Shown: positions 28,131-37,138, counted from the first letter of the stretch. The stretch is 64,000 nt of DNA from Calothrix membranacea FACHB-236 (GCF_014696315.1 NZ_JACJPX010000008.1:62001-126000), one strand, 5' to 3'. Notes: generated by a model from the letters alone, not told the origin. Numbers and translations: made by a program.

Positions 28131-28313
28131 CATTAAGGCTTAAACCTTGACCATTAAGACTTAAACCTCGACCATTAAGACTTAAACCTTGACCATTAAG
28201 GCTTAAACCTCGACCATTAAGGCTTAAACCTTGACCATTAAGACTTAAACCTTGACCATTAAGACTTAAACCTTGACCATTAAGACTTAAACCTCGACCA
28301 TTAAGGCTTAAAG
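28131..28313. repeat. Nine 21-bp iterons each holding a TTAAGnCTTAA palindrome
   Basis: Eight complete 21-bp units and a partial ninth start at 28131, 28152, 28173, 28194, 28215, 28236, 28257, 28278 and 28299. Each contains the palindrome TTAAG-A/G-CTTAA followed by AACC-T/C-TGACCA or the TCGACCA variant. Variation is limited to A/G at the palindrome centre and TTGACC versus TCGACC. All three + frames are stopped in every unit. One frame on the - strand stays open and reads (Q/R)GLSLNG, but has no ATG. Confidence 0.95.
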
Positions 28314-28567
28314 TGAAAGCGATCGCACTTAACCCTACATGAAAGTGCAGAGGTTGAGCCTGTGGTAGGCATCACCTACGCAGTCATAATCGCATATTGC
28401 TGAAACTTAAACACATTATTTCTCTGAAAATCAGCCCTGAGTGATGAAATTCAGAAAAATCACTGGTATAAAACAAAAATTCTGTGAAAAAACTGCGATT
28501 TTTGCTGAACCGGAATATAGCTTAATTGAGCCAAACTAGCTTTTGAGAGCTAGTGAAGGAGTAGAAT
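28314..28567. other. Intergenic, between iterons and the 131-aa gene
   Basis: One HIP1 site lies at about 28319-28326. The promoter of the downstream gene should lie here, but no clear -35/-10 pair stands out. AAGGAG sits before the ATG. Confidence 0.4.
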
Positions 28568-28963
28568 ATGGCTCGTAAGCAACGTACATCCCGGATTCTA
28601 GAAAAAGCTCAGTTCAGAGTCACCAGGATGAAAGCTATTGATCCAAATATAACTTTTGATGATAACTGCAACTTGCAAAACCTAACTCAATTAATCCAGC
28701 AATTTCAAACGATGCTGAATGAATATAACGATGCTATGGCTGTAATTGACTCTTCTAGAACAAAGCTAGACGAGCTGGAAAAAAGCTTAAGCCTGATTTC
28801 AGATAAAATGCTGGCGGGGGTTGGTTTCAAATACGGCAAAGACAGCAGTGAATATGAGCTTGCAGGTGGGGTTAAAGAAAGCGATCGCATTCGCAAAAGC
28901 AGATTAACCCGCTTAAAGAATAGTGCAGAAAAAAACGCAAATGATAATGTAGTAACTGCCTAA
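28568..28963 (+). CDS. Unknown coiled-coil protein with strong ribosome binding site
   Basis: A 131-residue protein. AAGGAG six bases before the ATG supports translation. The N-terminus is basic (MARKQRTSRILEKAQFRVTRM). The middle (about 40-80) is a heptad-like helix, and a GFKYGKDSSEYELAGGVKESDR segment follows. The tail is basic and asparagine-rich. I recognise no named family. Small proteins ending in an AGGV-K-SDR-type motif do occur in cyanobacteria and other phyla, often near mobile DNA; this is a recollection, not a search result. It stands alone, 255 bp after the 21-bp iterons. Confidence 0.75.
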   Translation: MARKQRTSRILEKAQFRVTRMKAIDPNITFDDNCNLQNLTQLIQQFQTMLNEYNDAMAVIDSSRTKLDELEKSLSLISDKMLAGVGFKYGKDSSEYELAGGVKESDRIRKSRLTRLKNSAEKNANDNVVTA

Positions 28964-29115
28964 TATAGCTGCGCGGAATTTATCAGCTAAACCACATCTA
29001 TTTTGCATCTCTATAATATCGATAAATGTTATAGGCTAGACATCTTGCCTGTCAAAATTATGCAATTTAAACATGGAAAAGCTGACCAATTTTAAACAAT
29101 AAAGCAACAAATAGG

Positions 29116-29141
29116 TAGGGGCAAGGCACTGCCTTGCCCTT
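29116..29141. repeat. Compact hairpin GGGGCAAGGCA-C-TGCCTTGCCC
   Basis: Near-perfect inverted repeat with a one-base centre. It looks like the core of the MITE-like element without its flanks. Confidence 0.75.
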
Positions 29142-29255
29142 ACTTGCTCTAACGAATAGCCAGGAAAATTCTGATATTTAATGGACTTGCTAACGCACCT
29201 TTTTAAATTCTTGATGATGTGTTGCACTACGCGACAACACAGCCTACAAAATATC

Positions 29256-29350
29256 TAATACCAAATCAAATAATGTTGGCGACACATCAATATATTCTAG
29301 AGGGTAAGGCAGTGCCTTACCCCTACAATCTGTCGCGTTATTTTTTCAAA
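29256..29350 (-). mobile_element. MITE-like palindromic element, copy 2 (inverted relative to copy 1)
   Basis: It is the reverse complement of the element at 12253-12347 with few differences: shared blocks are CGACACATCAATATATTCTA and CCCCTACAATCTGTCGC. Its left end is TAATACCAAAT, while copy 1 carries the matching terminal repeat at its other end, so the full element has TAATACCAAAT inverted termini. Confidence 0.8.
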
Positions 29351-29507
29351 CAGCTTCTAATTTAGAAGAATATAAGAATTATTTAACTCGTGGTCAAATT
29401 CAATTAACTAAATGACAATTTAAAATGTCATCTTCTTTGGCAGCAAAAATAAATATAAATGCATTTAATAAAGCAAAAATCAACTTTTCCCCTTTAATTT
29501 TCTCTCA

Positions 29508-31280
29508 CTACAGACTTTTTTCCTTAAATAATCCCATCAATTTCCGCTTTCGCCCATGCTCCTGCATTAACTTAGCTTTATAGCTATCCCAATCTGCTTT
29601 TCTCCCACATTCCAAGTAGGCGGCGCGCGCTTTTTTTAACCACTGAACTGCTTCAGCATAATATTCTGCTTTAGCTGCATCCATAATCATTTCTGCACGG
29701 CGACGCGCATTAGCAATTACCCAGCTAGGTTTTTCAGCTATTGCCGCATCCATGACCTGGTGAATTAAGTTAGCATAGTAAGAACTCAATTCATTAACAA
29801 CGTGAATAGCATCATCAATCAAGCCTTCATGTAAGAAAATATCTACCCTGGCTGATTCGCTTCCCCAACTGCCAAATGTGCGGAGAATTTGCAATAAATC
29901 GGTTTTCACAGTAGCCCAGTTTTCCCCGGCTAATTCTGCCATTTTTTGGTAATCAACAAAGGATGCTCTAACTTGAAAAGCAGCCATCAGTGCAGATAAA
30001 GCAGCTTCTTGATCGTTTAATTCTTGAGCTAAATCACTTGTCCAAATCCCCAGTTCATACTGACAATTACCTGGCAAATTTAAGCCGATTTGGGCAATAT
30101 CTAAAGCTTCTGATAATGACTCCTGTTGAGCTAAGGTTTTCGCTAAAGCAAAAGCAGCTTCCATAGTATTCATTTGGGCTTGTGCTGCTGTCATGGCTTC
30201 ATCAACTCTGCCCAAACGCCCTAACATTGTCAGATATTGTTCGGTTTGTCCTTCGGCTGCTGCCAAATACAAGTATTCTTGATATCGTTCCTGACGTTCG
30301 AGAATTTTGAGGCGAATTAAAGCTAAATCATCGGCGTAGTCTGGGATTTCTTCATCCCAAACACCCATTTCGGGGATATTACCTTGGAAAACTTGCACAA
30401 GTGTCGGGTAATCCCAGCCTTGGCGCAAGGCTTCTGAAGCTAAGTCAAAATCAGCGCCCCACTCTTCTTGCCATATTTCCAAATTAACTTGGATATCAAC
30501 CTTTTCTTCTGGGGTAAGTTCCGCCGTGAGAATGGCTTCACACCAAGCCGCATTCAATTCTGGGAGAATCTCATAATTATCAGCACCATAGTCCGCAACA
30601 TCATCCCAATTTTCCACACAAGCTGAAGTAATCGCCTCTAAAATTGCGATCGCACTATTACCATCCCCCCGTTCACACAAATCTACAGCAGTTTGGATCA
30701 GACTCAGTAATTCTTCACTGATAGGGTCATCATCATAACCATCTTCCCAAGCACGCACTGCATTCCGCAAAATCTGGCGTACTTTCTGGGCAAAGGGTTT
30801 TGGATCAATTGTGCTATGAATTACTGCTTTAACCCTGGGCTGTTTGACACTTGCGTATGTAATCAAATTGACATGGCGGTCGATTGCCTCAATCAACTTA
30901 GGATATTCAGCCACCAAACCTTGCACCAACCTTTGAGTTTGCTTATGATCCAGACGATTTAGCAGTTGTTCTAAGGTAGGACGTTCCTCAATGCTTTCTG
31001 GCTGACGCAGACAAAGAAGCATGGTCGCTACAATATGTTTACACCACCCATCGCGATCGTAGGGACAGCTGCATTTAACAGAAGTTAATCCGTCTCTATC
31101 AAAACTAAGGCGAACTTGATAAGGGTGATTTTCATTGCCTTCAACTTCCGCCAACAGCAAATTACCTCTTTGGGTAAGAGACATCACAGCATCAGCCTCA
31201 TAATAAGCCTCACCTCGCTGGAAAGACTTAGCGTTAGCATGACGGCGGATTGTAAATTCACTTAGCTTGGGGATTAGCAT
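29508..31280 (-). CDS. SWIM zinc-finger domain protein
   Basis: The start is placed at the ATG at 31280 (MLIPKLSEF..., 590 aa). The open frame to 31376 adds 32 residues that translate STRR DNA. The SWIM motif CSCPYDRDGWCKHI (C-x-C-x7-C-x-H) lies at about residues 64-77. The rest is a long all-helical, TPR-like region rich in alanine, glutamate and tryptophan. SWIM domains bind zinc and mediate DNA or protein contacts; cyanobacterial members of this length are otherwise uncharacterised. There is no catalytic domain and no helicase neighbour here. Confidence 0.88.
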   Translation of the reverse strand: MLIPKLSEFTIRRHANAKSFQRGEAYYEADAVMSLTQRGNLLLAEVEGNENHPYQVRLSFDRDGLTSVKCSCPYDRDGWCKHIVATMLLCLRQPESIEERPTLEQLLNRLDHKQTQRLVQGLVAEYPKLIEAIDRHVNLITYASVKQPRVKAVIHSTIDPKPFAQKVRQILRNAVRAWEDGYDDDPISEELLSLIQTAVDLCERGDGNSAIAILEAITSACVENWDDVADYGADNYEILPELNAAWCEAILTAELTPEEKVDIQVNLEIWQEEWGADFDLASEALRQGWDYPTLVQVFQGNIPEMGVWDEEIPDYADDLALIRLKILERQERYQEYLYLAAAEGQTEQYLTMLGRLGRVDEAMTAAQAQMNTMEAAFALAKTLAQQESLSEALDIAQIGLNLPGNCQYELGIWTSDLAQELNDQEAALSALMAAFQVRASFVDYQKMAELAGENWATVKTDLLQILRTFGSWGSESARVDIFLHEGLIDDAIHVVNELSSYYANLIHQVMDAAIAEKPSWVIANARRRAEMIMDAAKAEYYAEAVQWLKKARAAYLECGRKADWDSYKAKLMQEHGRKRKLMGLFKEKSL

Positions 31281-31583
31281 GGAGGGAGTGGGGAGTGGGG
31301 GGTAAGAGGCAAGGGGGCAGGGAGCAGGGAGCAGGGGAGAAAAGCAATTACCCATTACCCAATGCCCCATGCCCAATGCCCCATGCCCAATACCAAATTT
31401 TGCGAATTTTAAGTATAAGATACCGCGAGTATATAAGTTAAATTATGATACTGAAGATATTCAGTCCCTTGGACTGCTAGCGTAAATCATAAATTGGAAT
31501 TAGTAAGACCCGAACATCAAAGGGGTTGCGCTGATTGCAGGTCAAGTTGAGAATATATAGGCGAAGCACACGGGGAAACTAAC
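31281..31583. other. Intergenic between divergent SWIM and lpdA genes
   Basis: STRR-like G-rich and CCATGCC heptamers lie at 31283-31395, then AT-rich DNA that should hold the lpdA promoter. No clear operator is seen. Confidence 0.45.
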
Positions 31584-33011
31584 GTGAGTCAGGGATTCGA
31601 TTACGATTTAGTGATTATAGGCGCTGGTGTAGGTGGACATGGAGCAGCCCTACACGCCGTTAGCTGTGGTCTGAAAACAGCGATTATTGAAGCAGCAGAT
31701 ATGGGGGGCACCTGTGTCAACCGGGGCTGCATTCCTTCAAAAGCGCTGCTGGCTGCATCCGGACGTGTGCGGGAGTTACGTAATGCTCACCACCTTAAGT
31801 CTTTGGGCATTCAAGTTAGTAATGTGGAGTTTGATCGCCAAGCGATCGCCAACCATGCTACCAATCTTGTCGCTAAAATCCAAGGCGATTTAACCAACAG
31901 CCTCAAGCGTTTGGGTGTTGATATTATTCGAGGCTGGGGAAAATTAGCTGGTACTCAAAAAGTCAGCGTGACTGCTGATGGTGGTGAAAAAACTATCACA
32001 GCTAAAGACATTATCCTGTCTCCCGGTTCTGTGCCTTTCGTGCCCCCAGGCATTGAAGTTGACGGTAAAACTGTCTTTACCAGTGATCAAGGTGTGAAGT
32101 TAGAATCGCTACCAAACTGGGTGGCAATTATTGGTAGTGGTTATATCGGTTTGGAATTTTCTGATATTTACTCGGCATTAGGCTCTGAAATCACCATGAT
32201 TGAAGCCTTAGATCAGCTAATGCCAGGATTTGACAGAGATATCGCCAAACTTGCTGAACGGGTGCTGATTACTCCCCGCGATATAGAAACAAAAGTGGGA
32301 ATATATGCTAAACGAGTCATTCCCGGTTCTCCGGTAGTGATTGAATTAGCTGATTTTAAAACAAAAGAAGATTTAGATGTGATCGAGGTGGATGCTTGTC
32401 TAGTCGCTACCGGACGCATCCCAGCTACCAAAAATCTCGGTTTAGAATCTGTGGGTGTAGAACTCGACCGCAGGAATTTTATCCCAGTGAATGACAGCAT
32501 GGCAGTGTTGTCAGCAGGTGAAATTGTCCCCCACCTTTGGGCAATTGGCGACGCTAACGGCAAAATGATGCTAGCTCATGCTGCTTCTGCTCAAGGTATC
32601 GTTGCAGTGGAAAATATTGTAGGTCGTCCCAGGGAAGTTGATTATCGCAGCATCCCCGCCGCCGCTTTTACCCACCCAGAAGTTAGCTATGTCGGCTTAA
32701 CCGAAACCGCAGCCAAGGAATTAGGACAAGCTGAAGGTTTTGAAATCGGTACTAGCAAAGGCTACTTCAAAGGTAACTCCAAAGCCTTAGCAGAAAATGA
32801 AGCTGACGGTATGGCGAAGGTAATTTATCGCAAAGATACCGGAGAAGTCTTAGGCGTTCACATCTTTGGACTACACGCCTCAGACCTCATCCACGAAGCC
32901 TCAGCAGCCGTCGCTAACCGCCAATCTGTACATACCCTCGCTCATTTAGTACACGCCCACCCAACACTTTCAGAAGTGTTAGACGAAGCGTACAAAAGAG
33001 CGATCGCATAA
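31584..33011 (+). CDS. lpdA: Dihydrolipoyl dehydrogenase (E3)
   Basis: A 475-residue flavoprotein from a GTG at 31584. It has the FAD-binding [11 protein letters not shown] loop, redox disulfide [16 protein letters not shown]-binding [11 protein letters not shown], second FAD motif [10 protein letters not shown] and the C-terminal His-Glu pair in [13 protein letters not shown]. It reoxidises lipoyl groups of 2-oxoacid dehydrogenase complexes, passing electrons to NAD+, and in cyanobacteria may also serve glycine decarboxylase. trpC follows 170 bp downstream on the same strand, separated by STRR tracts. Confidence 0.95.
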   Translation: MSQGFDYDLVIIGAGVGGHGAALHAVSCGLKTAIIEAADMGGTCVNRGCIPSKALLAASGRVRELRNAHHLKSLGIQVSNVEFDRQAIANHATNLVAKIQGDLTNSLKRLGVDIIRGWGKLAGTQKVSVTADGGEKTITAKDIILSPGSVPFVPPGIEVDGKTVFTSDQGVKLESLPNWVAIIGSGYIGLEFSDIYSALGSEITMIEALDQLMPGFDRDIAKLAERVLITPRDIETKVGIYAKRVIPGSPVVIELADFKTKEDLDVIEVDACLVATGRIPATKNLGLESVGVELDRRNFIPVNDSMAVLSAGEIVPHLWAIGDANGKMMLAHAASAQGIVAVENIVGRPREVDYRSIPAAAFTHPEVSYVGLTETAAKELGQAEGFEIGTSKGYFKGNSKALAENEADGMAKVIYRKDTGEVLGVHIFGLHASDLIHEASAAVANRQSVHTLAHLVHAHPTLSEVLDEAYKRAIA

Positions 33012-33016
33012 GCAAG

Positions 33017-33078
33017 GGGAATGGGTAATGGGTAATGGGTAATGGGTAATGGGTAATGGGTAATGGGTAATGGGTAAT
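33017..33078. repeat. STRR heptamer tract (GGGTAAT x about 8)
   Basis: Near-perfect tandem GGGTAAT heptamers lie between lpdA and trpC. Confidence 0.95.
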
Positions 33079-33103
33079 AAGAATTTTCCCCCTGCTTCCT
33101 TTT

Positions 33104-33176
33104 CCCCAGTCCCCAGTCCCCAATCCCCAATCCCCAATCCCCAATCCCCAATCCCCAGTCCCCAGTCTCCAATCCC
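33104..33176. repeat. STRR heptamer tract (CCCCAGT/CCCCAAT x about 10)
   Basis: Alternating blocks of CCCCAGT and CCCCAAT heptamers end just before the trpC ATG. They keep frames open on both strands but are not coding. Confidence 0.95.
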
Positions 33177-33180
33177 TAAC

Positions 33181-34065
33181 ATGCAAATCCGTCGCCGTTC
33201 CCCTAGTTCAACTGTTGCTGTTTCCGTCATCCGTTATGAGGTTGCAATGCCAGGTGCAGAACCAAACAACATTTTGGAGAAAATTGTTTGGCAAAAAGAA
33301 ATCGAAGTTGACCAAATGCGGGAAAGAGTACCTTTGCGGGAATTGCAAAAGCAAGCACTGACTGCACCGCCAACCCTCGATTTTGTAGGCGCACTACGGC
33401 AAGGTAAGACAAAACCAGCGTTAATTGCCGAGGTCAAAAAAGCTTCACCCAGTAAAGGTGTCTTACGGGAAAATTTTGATCCAGAAGCGATCGCTCTCTC
33501 TTATCAAGAAGGTGGCGCTAGTTGTCTTTCTGTATTGACTGATGAGAAATTCTTTCAAGGCAGCTTTGACAATTTAGCCAAAGTTCGCGCTGTCGTAGAT
33601 TTACCGTTGCTGTGTAAGGAATTTATCATCTATCCTTATCAAATGTACTTAGCACGTTTGCGGGGGGCAGATGCAGTTTTATTGATTGCGGCGATACTCA
33701 GCGACCAAGATTTGCAGTACTTCATCAAAATTGCCAAATCTCTCAACATGGCAGCTTTAATTGAAGTTCATAGCTTAGCAGAACTCGATCGTGTGTTAGC
33801 CTTAGATGGCGTTACTTTGATAGGAATCAACAATCGCAATCTAGAAGATTTTTCAGTTGACTTGGAAACAACTTGTCAACTACTTCAAGATAGATATCAG
33901 CAGTTGCAGGAACGGAACATCTTGGTTGTTAGTGAGTCAGGATTACATACACCAGATGACCTAAATTTAGTAGCAACAGCAGGCGCATCCGCTGTACTTA
34001 TTGGTGAATCTTTAGTTAAACAACCAGATCCAGCAGTTGCGATCGCTAATCTATTACCAAGGTAG
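33181..34065 (+). CDS. trpC: Indole-3-glycerol phosphate synthase
   Basis: A 294-residue protein with its start at the ATG at 33181 ([10 protein letters not shown]); the open frame continues upstream only through heptamer repeats. It is a TIM barrel with [15 protein letters not shown] (catalytic Glu and Lys and the phosphate contact), [26 protein letters not shown] (second catalytic Lys), [17 protein letters not shown] and VSESGL. It closes the indole ring of carboxyphenylamino-deoxyribulose phosphate in tryptophan synthesis. An N-terminal extension of about 40 residues is usual in cyanobacterial TrpC. Confidence 0.95.
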   Translation: MQIRRRSPSSTVAVSVIRYEVAMPGAEPNNILEKIVWQKEIEVDQMRERVPLRELQKQALTAPPTLDFVGALRQGKTKPALIAEVKKASPSKGVLRENFDPEAIALSYQEGGASCLSVLTDEKFFQGSFDNLAKVRAVVDLPLLCKEFIIYPYQMYLARLRGADAVLLIAAILSDQDLQYFIKIAKSLNMAALIEVHSLAELDRVLALDGVTLIGINNRNLEDFSVDLETTCQLLQDRYQQLQERNILVVSESGLHTPDDLNLVATAGASAVLIGESLVKQPDPAVAIANLLPR

Positions 34066-34290
34066 TAATCTCAAAATACCTCTCTCGTTCCTGTGGATGC
34101 GATCGACTGTACTTAGTGCGGTTGGGCAATAAATCGTGCTAAACCATCACTTGCTCTCTTAGTCAAATCTTTATAGCACAGCCAATCTAGGGTATCAGCA
34201 AATACTGGTTGCCTATGTAACAATTAAGTTAGTAGCAAAACAACCTTAGTTTATCCAAAAATCCCTTATTTGAAAAACCAAATCAACTTC

Positions 34291-34539
34291 ATGGAGCAAA
34301 TTCCTCTGCCCTCACCTATCCATTACGAACTTATACTGCAACTTTTAGAAAGACAAACAATGTCAGCAGTAAGTAAAAATCCGGATTTGCGGCACCAGGT
34401 GAATCAGCTAATTATTACTTTACGTAAAGCAGCTGTTCAACAAAAGCACCTGGAAGAAATTTGCCAGTTTTCTTCTGTAGTGGTTGACCATCGTTGGTCA
34501 ATCAATCATCATACTGAAAAAGCTGTTACCCCCGAATAA
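34291..34539 (+). CDS. Small conserved cyanobacterial protein, DUF5340-like
   Basis: 82 residues from the ATG at 34291; an in-frame TTG at 34270 would add seven. The conserved-looking core MEQIPLPSPIHYELILQLLE is followed by two amphipathic helices (HQVNQLIITLRKAAVQQKHLEEIC). It resembles what I recall of DUF5340, a short family confined to cyanobacteria with no known function; the family name is a moderate-confidence recollection. No operon partner within 200 bp. Confidence 0.7.
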   Translation: MEQIPLPSPIHYELILQLLERQTMSAVSKNPDLRHQVNQLIITLRKAAVQQKHLEEICQFSSVVVDHRWSINHHTEKAVTPE

Positions 34540-34973
34540 AAATCTTAATATTCTGTCCCACTATATTCGGTTCTCGAAATTCGGTTCTCGAACTATAACA
34601 GGGGGATTTTAAATATCGCTGCTGAGAGTTACTATCTCTCCAAGCAGAATTATCTTCATTCGGACACTACACTCAATTTGGTACAGCCAACTTGAGCGCA
34701 GTGTCCTTTGAACATTTGTCAGAATATTGAAAATACTTAAGTATTTCTAGAGTGCGTTATAATACTGCTTTATTAAGAATTTTCAACGAGAATTGTAGTT
34801 TGGGTAAAAGGCGAAAGGGTAAGGATTAAAGGCTTTTTCTTACCCTTTTCCCCTTCCCCTTTTGCCCTTAACCAACAAGTATTGCGGTGCGTTATGATTA
34901 ACAACCATTATCTCTAAGTCTTAAATTCTTAAAGTACCAATTTAATCTCAGCTATGTATATTAAATACCTTAT

Positions 34974-35095
34974 TAAGTAAGTCGCTGGAAATAAAGCAAA
35001 CTATGTTAAAAAACGTAAATAGGCTTGAAATCCTTACCAAAGACCAATGACCAATGACAGCCTCAGCCAGTTATCTTTAATTTCGTCGACCTACT
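34974..35095 (+). mobile_element. MITE-like element copy A, inverted partner of 36918-37036
   Basis: About 120 bp. It starts TAAGTAAGTCGCTGGAAAT and ends TTTCGTCGACCTACTTA, so the termini themselves are imperfect inverted repeats (TAAGTA-A/G-GTCG). Internal blocks GTAAATAGGCTTGAAA and ATGACAGCCTCAGCCA are shared with copy B on the opposite strand at roughly 84% identity by eye. Confidence 0.8.
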
Positions 35096-35138
35096 TATTT
35101 GTTATTTTTCCATAACTTGGAATACAGTACTAAATCAA

Positions 35139-35171
35139 AAGAGCGAGTTAAAAATTTAACTCGCTCTTTCG
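35139..35171 (-). terminator. Hairpin downstream of the DUF2949 gene
   Basis: Arms AAAGAGCGAGTTAAA and TTTAACTCGCTCTTT form a 15-bp stem. Read on the - strand it is followed by T-rich TTGATTT, placing it as a likely terminator about 115 bases after the DUF2949 stop codon. Confidence 0.6.
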
Positions 35172-35287
35172 CTGGAAAGGATAATAAATTAAGTCAGGAT
35201 AAATTTTTGATTCCCAATCTATTAGCCTGGGAAACAGGCATAGTTGATTTGACATACCTCAATTCTCCTAAATGAGCTATTCATAAC

Positions 35288-35479
35288 CTATGCCGTCTCT
35301 AACCAATCATAAATTTTCTCTAACTGATCGAGGGTAACCAAACCATACTGCCAAAGAATCATCGGTAAAGGCCCTGGATCTTGCTCGCGATGTCGCAATG
35401 CTACGGCTAAAGAGGCTGTAGAAATTGCCAAATCTTCTTGCAAAAAATGAATCAGTCGAGAATACTTTGATGGTGACAT
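35288..35479 (-). CDS. DUF2949 family small protein
   Basis: 63 residues from the ATG at 35479, which has a textbook AGGAGGTGA seven bases upstream. The frame is open to 35515, but that start has no ribosome site. The core RLIHFLQEDLAISTASLAVALRH followed by LPMILWQYGLVTLDQLEKIYDWLE is the pattern I know as DUF2949, a cyanobacteria-restricted helical protein. The function is unknown. It has a hairpin terminator of its own and sits between two inverted MITE-like copies. Confidence 0.85.
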   Translation of the reverse strand: MSPSKYSRLIHFLQEDLAISTASLAVALRHREQDPGPLPMILWQYGLVTLDQLEKIYDWLETA

Positions 35480-36024
35480 TTGTATCTCACCTCCTAGTGC
35501 AGAGTGTATTGTCATATATCAGTTCACCATTTCTCAGTAGCTAGTAGCCAGTATCTTATCTGTCACTATCGCATTAATACTTAAAAGCAAGAGCAAACTT
35601 TGTCTAAATTTACCTTAAAGAATTGCTCTGATTACGAACGGGAAAAATTTTTCACTTGAGAACTAGTTGTCTGCTTAATTCTTTAGTAGTTCTTTCCCTA
35701 AATCGTATTTGTGTCTTTTTTACTAAAGTCAGTCTTTGATTCAATTACACATCTGGTAACAAATATTCCTTAGTTTATAGTCTCTTATGAGCGGCTTTTA
35801 CACGTACGTCAAAAGGAAGATCTTTTGGTAATAAAGTTTAATTTTGTGCATTCTATCCGGGGGACAGAGTACCTTTCGATGGTTTGCAATGTACTCGATA
35901 GCAGCTTTGTGAGTGAATATTATACCATTGGACGTGATATTTTTTTAACCTTACATTATTTATTAAGGTTTGGCATGAGTTGAAAAGCGTACTTACAAAA
36001 TTTTTATCTCCGCAATGCTGCGGA
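35480..36024. other. Long intergenic region, nothing recognisable
   Basis: AT-rich leader of the DUF2949 gene followed by about 400 bases with no coding frame, tandem repeat or clear hairpin. The strong ribosome site at 35487-35495 is the only assignable signal. Confidence 0.4.
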
Positions 36025-36534
36025 TTATAGAAACTTTATTTTTATACTATCGCCTGGCTTCAATCCTAATTCCGTAGCTCGACCGGATCGGAGTTCAATT
36101 ACTGTATCAACTAGTGTATTGGGCCCGTAACTAGGACAAGGATCACTAGTGCAGGGAGGTGCAGAAGTTTTGATGTACTTGACGACCCCATTCTGCATAA
36201 AAACCATATCTAGAGGGATAAGCGTATTTTTCATCCAGAACTTAACTGGTTGCGCTGAAGGAAATTTAAACAGCATTCCTCGGTTATCTGGCAAAGATTT
36301 CCGATACATCAACCCCATTTGTTGTTGTTCCGGTGTCTGTGCTACTTCCAATTGAATCTTAGTATTATTGGGAACAGTAGCCTCAGCTGTAATGGGTAGT
36401 TGTTGACCAGCGGATACTGGTGCTTGAGTTTGAGAGCCCGATGTAGTAGCCGGAGGTTTAGCCGTCGTGGGTGGAGAACAACCCATCAACAAAACACTCA
36501 GCAATATTGACATAAAACTTAACAAATTTGGCAT
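36025..36534 (-). CDS. DUF192 family lipoprotein
   Basis: A 169-residue protein. The N-terminal hydrophobic helix ends in the lipobox VLLMGCS (Cys at about 19), then a Thr/Pro/Gln-rich linker to about residue 48. The DUF192 fold follows: IQLEVAQTPEQQQMGLMYR, LPDNRGMLFKF, FWMKNTLIPLDMVFM, VDTVIELRSG. A cysteine pair in PPCTSDPCPSYGP could form a disulfide, consistent with an exported position. DUF192 proteins are small beta barrels of unknown biochemical role. Confidence 0.9.
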   Translation of the reverse strand: MPNLLSFMSILLSVLLMGCSPPTTAKPPATTSGSQTQAPVSAGQQLPITAEATVPNNTKIQLEVAQTPEQQQMGLMYRKSLPDNRGMLFKFPSAQPVKFWMKNTLIPLDMVFMQNGVVKYIKTSAPPCTSDPCPSYGPNTLVDTVIELRSGRATELGLKPGDSIKIKFL

Positions 36535-36917
36535 GATGATGAGTGATTTCGTAATTTAGATTTTGATTTTACAAAATTTAAGGAAAAAAACCCACAACTT
36601 ATAGAAGTTTTTACTGGGATGAGGTAAAGGAATTGTGACATAAGATAATAGGGGGTACTGTGGGGTAATTCGTCGGGGGGTATGACCCCTCATCCATAAT
36701 TTACCCAGATTTTAGCCTGTGTCAACGCACTTTAGCGATGACCTCATAATTTATTTTTATACTGACTATTTAAATGTAACTATAGATACTTAAAATCGAG
36801 ATAAGTTTGTAGGCACACTCAGTAGTCACCTAGCGAATGTTTTAAAATTCAAGTGAGCATTTTATTGAAGATGAAAAGACCTCAAAGCCTAGCTCAGTCA
36901 AAATTACCAGCCTTGAA

Positions 36918-37036
36918 CTAGGTTGGCGAAATTAAAGATAATTGGCTGAGGCTGTCATTAGTCATTAGTCATTGGTAAGGGTTTCAAGCCTATTTACGGT
37001 TTGTAACATGGTTTGGTTTATTTCCAACGACTTACT
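36918..37036 (-). mobile_element. MITE-like element copy B, inverted partner of 34974-35095
   Basis: Its reverse complement reads TAAGTAAGTCGTTGGAAAT at one end and TTTCGCCAACCTAGTTC at the other. Internally it carries GTAAATAGGCTTGAAA and ATGACAGCCTCAGCCA as in copy A. The two copies bracket about 1.8 kb with the DUF2949 and DUF192 genes. Confidence 0.8.
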
Positions 37037-37067
37037 TAGAGGTGAGATGGCCTTAATTTTTAACTAA

Positions 37068-37091
37068 TAATCCCACCTATTTAAAGGTGGG
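37068..37091 (-). terminator. Terminator hairpin after the NblR-like regulator
   Basis: Arms ATCCCACCT and AGGTGGGAT surround ATTTAA. On the - strand they are followed by TATTAGTTAAAAATT. It lies 48 bases past the stop of the response regulator. Confidence 0.65.
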
Positions 37092-37138
37092 ATTTGGAAA
37101 GAAGACACTGTAGTTTCTGCGGCTCGTAGCATGAGCTT

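Larger units (their letters stand above)
28964..29507. other. Intergenic, palindrome-rich
   Basis: Holds the short hairpin at 29116-29141 and the MITE copy at 29256-29350. The remaining AT-rich 29350-29507 shows nothing recognisable. Confidence 0.5.
34540..35287. other. Long intergenic region with an inverted-repeat element
   Basis: No gene seen. It holds copy A of a 120-bp element (34974-35095) and the hairpin at 35139-35171. STRR-like CTTTTCCCCTTCC tracts occur near 34845-34865. Confidence 0.5.
36535..37138. other. Long intergenic region with element copy B
   Basis: Contains copy B (36918-37036), a GGGGGTATGACCCC hairpin near 36676 and the terminator at 37068-37091. No coding frame is supported. 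Confidence 0.5.

Noticed and set aside
28131-28313. CRISPR array
   Set aside because: The units are contiguous 21-bp repeats with no unique spacers, and no cas gene is in the window.
32914-33230. Three - strand frames of 76-90 codons over the lpdA-trpC gap
   Set aside because: Produced by GGGTAAT and CCCCAAT heptamers, giving repeated GDWGLG and ITHYPLP peptides.
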